DNA from: Metridium senile
Taxonomy: Eukaryota > Cnidaria > Anthozoa > Actiniaria > Metridiidae
Assembly (NCBI GenBank): GCA_949775045.1
Contig: OX459107.1
Location: forward strand, 13,157,918 to 13,221,917
Length of the DNA: 64,000 nucleotides
Reading direction: 5' to 3'
A model generated the notes under the pieces. It made no database searches. It was given only the letters and a program-made list of their open reading frames with translations, and was not told where the DNA came from. The translations under genes were made by a program, and so were the position numbers. Position 1 is the stretch's first letter; each line of letters opens with the position of its first letter. This document shows, one piece after another, positions 59,370-64,000 of the stretch.

Positions 59370-59770
59370 TGGTAGGCTATAGTCCATTAAATATTGTCAT
59401 TTTGACCCTTTTGCATGGGATATAACCCCTAAAAAATCGTCAATTTTGGCCATTGATGGGTTATAATTGCTATAGCCCATGTAATATGCGCAAAAATGAC
59501 GACTTTTGATGGGTTATATCCCATGCAAAATGATCAAAAATGACCAAAAATACGATTTTTGATGGGTTATAAAATGGTCAAAAATGAACAAAAAGATGAT
59601 GTTTAATTATAGCCCATGCAAAATGCGCAAAAACGGCCGAAAATGACGGTTTTTGATGGGTTATAGCCAATGCAAAATGGCCAAAACGACGATTTGTGAT
59701 GGGTTAGATAATGCAAAATTGGCCAAAAATGACGATTTTTATGGGTCATAGCCCATGCAAAACGCTCAAA
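59370..59770. repeat. Imperfect tandem repeat with ATGGGTTATA
   Basis: Motifs TTTTGATGGGTTATA and CCCATGCAAAATG.CAAAA alternate about six times with irregular 50-70 bp spacing. Confidence 0.75.
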
Positions 59771-60319
59771 ATAACATGACTTATGTTGGCATATTGTTTA
59801 TTTGCGGCCCGAGTAGCGTCATGTTCGCCCAAGCGACATGATGACAAAATTTATGTTATTCCCATTATCATCAATATATCAGGTCAAGTTTCAGAAAAAT
59901 AAAGACATTTGGGAAATTCATTCATCAGGGTTGATGTGGTATGATTTGCGGCCCGCCAAAATTCCTTTTCGAATATCAGACACCAGATTTTGTTTCTATA
60001 TAATTGATTGTATTTAATAGTATAACTTCGCTATTGTATATAGTATATGAAGTGTTTTTATTTCTATAACTATTGTTCTAAACTGACTAGCCTCATCTCT
60101 CTTAAAATGAGAACCAGGTGATCTCGCTACGAAGCGCGTAAAGGATTGTTTGTCAAAACGAATAGTGCGCGCGCGAAATCACATGGTTTTGTAAATTCAT
60201 AAGCTACTCGACGTGCATTGTTCCTGACCGATTAGTCTCACATTCATGTAATACGAAAAACAATATACAAACATCATACATGGAAGAGAGGCTAGTCTGT
60301 TAGCTACCATATTTAGAAA
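59771..60319. other. 3-prime flank of the fourth GPCR; no gene recognised
   Basis: AT-rich. It shares CAGGTGAT.TC..T and TGTTTGTCAAAA.GAA segments with MGAT2 intron 5 near 54655-54700 and 54945-54985, so it likely holds part of a dispersed repeat. Confidence 0.4.
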
Positions 60320-61426
60320 TTAAACGTAACGAGGTCTTTCCATTGTACTATAGTTGGAGTGCATGACGTAAGAATCAGCAGCTGACCGCAAAGAACTGTT
60401 GTGTTCATCCATCTTGGTTGCACTTCGACATGAGTTATTTCGCAGCGAGTTCCTTTCACTGTAAAACGACCGCTGTTCACAAAGGACGTCGTGGTAGTCT
60501 TTGCACATGACGCATGCGCATAAATACAGAGCAATCTTCTTGAATGCACTTCTAAAGTCTTTATTCATGCAGGCATAGATGACAGGGTTGAGGACACTGT
60601 TTACATAGTGCATCCATTTTGTAAATAGAATCGATTCACTGGGTAAAGGCAAACACCTGGGACATAACGCGTAAACCAAGTTTAACACAAAGAAAGGACA
60701 CCAACAAATGACAAACGCACCAATAACCACCCCGATAGTCTTTGCGGCCTTCAGTTCCCTTGACAACAGAAACCTTTTAGGTTTGCCTTCGACTGTAAAG
60801 ATCATCTTCTTTATTTGATGCCTGGCAGCTTGATAGATTTTGACGTAACAAATCACCATGACAACCAGAGGTACAATGAAGCACGTGATAGTAACTGTTA
60901 GCTCATAGACGGGCGGAGGATAACCAAAGAAGATGATCCTCAATCCTGCTACAATCGCAGAGACAATCCAAATGCCAGCGATAGAGACTATAGCTTTGCC
61001 TGTTGTGACGATCACACGGTGTTTTAAGGGTGCTGATATACAAATACATCGTTCCAAGCTGATAAAACACAGGTGAATAATCGACGCAGCGCCGCAGAGG
61101 ATATCAATAAAGTGCCATAGTTGTACAAGCCATACATGATTTACTACAGACGGTCCTCCGATAAGATATGCAGCCCATACAGGCATGGATCCTAATGCTA
61201 CTAGAATATCAGCTGTAGCAAGCGATACTATAAAGTAATTGGTCACATTACGAAGCTTACGAAACACTTTGAAAGCGTACAGTACAAGGGTGTTGCCAGC
61301 CAATGCCATGACGATGATGATGATTAAGAAAATAGATGAGACAAGAGTGACTGTGATGTTGGAGTCGGCTGTCTCGGTGGAGGTAGTGATGTTATAGGCT
61401 GTCACCCTGCTACTTTGGTTGGACAT
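60320..61426 (-). CDS. Class A GPCR, amine-receptor-like (fourth member)
   Basis: A complete 368-residue receptor in one exon. The N-terminus (MSNQSSRVTAYNITTS) has several potential N-glycosylation sites. Motifs: GNTLVLYAF (TM1), LATADILVA (TM2), LWHFIDIL with the TM3 Asp, ERC instead of DRY, GIWIVSA (TM4), CWCPFFVLN (TM6), ECL3 pair CPRC, NPVIYACMNKDFR (TM7/helix 8). A Cys cluster (LCACVMC) after helix 8 is likely palmitoylated, and a Ser-rich tail could be phosphorylated. The TM3 cysteine position is Gln, as in the third member, and ECL2 has no Cys. TATCTTGTAG directly precedes the ATG, a likely acceptor of a 5-prime UTR intron. Ligand unknown. Confidence 0.93.
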   Translation of the reverse strand: MSNQSSRVTAYNITTSTETADSNITVTLVSSIFLIIIIVMALAGNTLVLYAFKVFRKLRNVTNYFIVSLATADILVALGSMPVWAAYLIGGPSVVNHVWLVQLWHFIDILCGAASIIHLCFISLERCICISAPLKHRVIVTTGKAIVSIAGIWIVSAIVAGLRIIFFGYPPPVYELTVTITCFIVPLVVMVICYVKIYQAARHQIKKMIFTVEGKPKRFLLSRELKAAKTIGVVIGAFVICWCPFFVLNLVYALCPRCLPLPSESILFTKWMHYVNSVLNPVIYACMNKDFRSAFKKIALYLCACVMCKDYHDVLCEQRSFYSERNSLRNNSCRSATKMDEHNSSLRSAADSYVMHSNYSTMERPRYV

Positions 61427-61639
61427 CTACAAGATAAATGATAAAACATGGATTACTTGAATAACAATAATACTAATATGATGCAGCTGGTGAAAATGAT
61501 AGCTATAATTATGATGATTGTGACGATGATGATCTAAAGATGGCCGCGAAGGCCGAAAGCTTAGGAGAAGTTTTTAAAAATTAAAAGGTTGAGGACAAAC
61601 AACTACTATTATGAATCAAAATCCAACCTACAAACATTT

Positions 61640-62155
61640 GTTTGATGATGGTGGTGTGATGATGATGATGATGATAATAATGGTGATAATGATGATGATA
61701 ATGATGATGGTGCGGGTGATGATAATGATGATGATGGTGGTGGTGTGATGATGATGATGATAATAATGGTGATAATGATGATGATAATGATGATGGTGGT
61801 GATGGTAACGATGATGGTGGTGGTGGTGTGATGATGATGATGATGGTGATGGTGACGGTGATGGTGATGATGGTGGTGATGGTAAAGATGATGATGGTGG
61901 TAGTGGTGATGGTGATGATGATGGTGATGATGATGGTGGTGGCGACGGTGATGATGATGATAATAATGGTGATAATGATGATGATAATGTTGATGGTGGT
62001 GTTGATGATGATGATGATGATGATGACGATGATGATGGTGATGATGATGATAATGATAATAATGGTGGTGGTGATGATGATGATGATGATGATGATGATG
62101 ACGATGATGGTGATGGTGGAGAAGAAGATGTTGATAGTCGTGGTGGTGATGATGG
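61640..62155. repeat. GAT/GGT compound microsatellite
   Basis: A 500-bp run of GAT, GGT and AAT triplets just 5-prime of the fourth GPCR. All Thr/Ile-, Ser/Pro- and Met/Val-rich frames over it are artefacts. A partial duplication of the GTGGTGTGATGATGATGATG block is visible at 61650, 61739 and 61822. Confidence 0.96.
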
Positions 62156-62204
62156 CCATAATATTGTTGATAGTATAATGATAATTACCAAGATAATAAT
62201 TAAA

Positions 62205-62400
62205 AAAAATAAATAAATAAATAAATCACTTTTTCAGTTAACGTCTGAATCTTCTAGCTAGCGCTGGACACGTGTGCCCTACTAATGAAGAAGACTCAGA
62301 CACACACTCACTACCTCTACGCTTAATTATTTTGTACACAACTCGGCTTACATGTTCATTTTTGCGAAGGGAGGAAAACCGGATAACCCGGAGAAAAGAT
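62205..62400 (-). mobile_element. SINE fragment without tRNA head
   Basis: Minus-strand copy of the SINE body (AACTCGGCTTACATGTTCAT and GAGGAAAACCGGATAACCCG blocks) with an ATTT tail. It stops at 62400 before the tRNA-like head. Confidence 0.8.
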
Positions 62401-62598
62401 TGGTTTACATATAGTAACACCAATCAAAAACATATGGTCGATTATATCACAATGCACTTCATCAAATATTGATAACTTGATTCTATGACTTGTTTTATTG
62501 TATAGAGATCAGAGGATAAAAACGATGCACCGTTCAACCCCGCAACTAACCGCTATATCATCCCTGGTCATCGTAAGGTCACGTATTTACTGATAACG

Positions 62599-62913
62599 TG
62601 AAGGCACTAAACCAGTGAAATAAATATAAGACTAATACACCTTAGTAGAGTGAAGGCACTAAACCAATGAAATAGATATTAGACTAATACACCTTAGTAG
62701 AGTGAAGGCACTAAACCAGTGAAATAGATATTAGACTAACACACCTTAGTAGAGTGAAGGCACTAAACCAGTGAAATAGATATTAGACTAATACACCTTA
62801 GTAGAGTGAAGGCACAAAACCAGTGAAATAGATATTAGACTAATACACCTTAGTAGAGTGAAGGCACTAAACCAGTGAAATACTGAGATATTAGACTAAT
62901 GCACCTTAGTAGT
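62599..62913. repeat. 52-bp minisatellite, six units
   Basis: Units start TGAAGGCACTAAACCAGTGA at 62599, 62651, 62703, 62755, 62807 and 62859, exactly 52 bp apart. The last carries a small insertion (ATACTGAGATA). Confidence 0.95.
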
Positions 62914-62954
62914 CTCAAATCCATTTTGTGTGTCTATTTGACTATAACACTCCC

Positions 62955-63180
62955 CCTGGGGGCTCCCTTGTCCAAGTGGTAGGGGTGACCGCGCTCCTTT
63001 TAGGCTCCTTTTATTTCCTGTGCGTACTTTTAAGATTAGCTTAGCTAGCTGTCAAGAACATCGCACAGTCAACAACGCATTTTAAAATTCATTTTAGCGT
63101 ACCTTTTCATTTTCAAAATCGACCGACGGTTACCCTTAGCACTAGGACAAAGGCAGTCCCCCCCTCCCCTCCCTCACCCC
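62955..63180. mobile_element. Diverged C/G-run-ended element, copy 3
   Basis: The left end carries GGGGGCTCCCTTGTCCAAGT followed by GGTAGGGGTGACCG; the right end is a diverged complement (GGTTACCCTTAGCACTAGGA then CAAAGGCAGTCCCCCCC). It matches the element at 30965. No clean duplication. Confidence 0.7.
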
Positions 63181-64000
63181 GGATTAGACTTTGACCATCT
63201 AACATTTTCCACGGGCTTAGCGCCTTCATTGTAACAACGATATGAATGTCTGAACTAACAATTCAGTTTGCGTGCCTAGTTTACCGAAGGTCGAAATACA
63301 AGCACAATAAGCTTAATTGTTTAATAAATTATTGTTGTTATGTAAGTACAGAGATTTTTAGATTACAATAATTGACTTTAGAATGATACTTTGTTGTTTT
63401 TCAGAACAGCTTTAAAAAGCAAATATCCAATATATGCTAATCGCTAACATTTAGCTAATAAATACGAAAACAGATACTCGAGAAAATGCTTCCGATTTGT
63501 CCAAGTTCTATTCCCAGATTTTGGGTTATATTTTTGTATATTGACATTCAGAAAGTTATCTTTTTAATACAGCTTTATATTTCATACCGATACTGGTTGA
63601 AGAAAACTCTCTCGTATCAAGGACTATAGGATTGTAAAATGCGTGTTTGATTCACGGGAAAATGTTCACAGTCAAGCATCGAAATGTTCAATATGTATAT
63701 GGAAGTGTTTTTTATCATCACAGATTATGAACGATAAAGCTAGAAACACGAAATAAAAAAAAGAGAGAAAAAAATTCAAATTTCATTTTTTTTTCTAGTA
63801 AAAGAAAGAAGAAATAATATTGTTTTTGATTTGTCAAGCTTAACATTACAATCACTATATCTAAAATGTTTAAAAATTCATTTTTGACGTTAAAGTATTT
63901 TAGACGAATTCAAACGAAATCTCTTTTCAATCAGCGGCGTGATTTAGTTACTTTATCGTATGGAGGTTTGACCGTGAAATAATACTTATAATGTATATAT
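63181..64000. other. No gene recognised
   Basis: AT-rich window end with no supported coding or repeat structure. Confidence 0.35.

Noticed and set aside
61581..62191. Ser/Pro and Thr/Ile proteins near the fourth GPCR
   Set aside because: Simple GAT/GGT microsatellite.

Overview
This is an AT-rich animal nuclear DNA window dense in repeats. I read it as most likely from an anthozoan cnidarian. The grounds are an intronless SoxB-type HMG gene, a cluster of intron-poor amine-receptor-like GPCRs, an intron-rich N-acetylglucosaminyltransferase II gene, tRNA-derived SINEs, CR1/L2-like LINE tails, hammerhead-type motifs and very many palindromic MITEs. The species assignment is inference. No prokaryotic features (operons, RBS, CRISPR) are present.

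Genes in order: a SoxB/Sox14-21-like transcription factor (6926-7639, +) with a TATA box and a polyA signal; a class A GPCR (17220-18215, -); its near-identical paralogue in inverted orientation (31820-32833, +); a third GPCR (41245-42146, -); an eight-exon MGAT2-type Golgi glycosyltransferase (47279-58537, +; 470 residues when spliced); and a fourth GPCR (60320-61426, -). All four GPCRs keep the amine-pocket Asp in TM3 but have lost the TM3 cysteine that normally forms the TM3-ECL2 disulfide. The genes do not form a pathway; the GPCRs look like a local family expansion interleaved with unrelated genes.

Repeats make up most of the remainder: (i) palindromic MITEs with TAG...CTA ends and exact 9-bp target duplications (15925, 24630, 26334, 33580, 38949, probably 39548), which fits the Mutator/MULE class; (ii) C/G-run-ended elements with 8-bp duplications (27618, 30965), which fits hAT-like elements; (iii) TA-flanked elements (3809, 20933, 16265); (iv) a family with TATACACCT ends; (v) a family with CACAGG.AGCCC ends; (vi) a roughly 4-kb long inverted repeat (9102-13076) enclosing a 215-bp (TA)n run; (vii) palindromic units carrying hammerhead-ribozyme-like cores (14877, 16486, 48828); (viii) tRNA-Glu-like SINEs (930, 16766, fragment at 62205) and LINE 3-prime ends (1568, 22897, 43771); (ix) several minisatellites, at least three of which appear to have grown out of a recognisable transposable-element segment.

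The least explained structure is the hammerhead-bearing palindrome family and its apparent connection to the 70-bp minisatellite at 1394-2090. Many small open frames here are shadows of simple repeats or mobile elements and are not called as genes.
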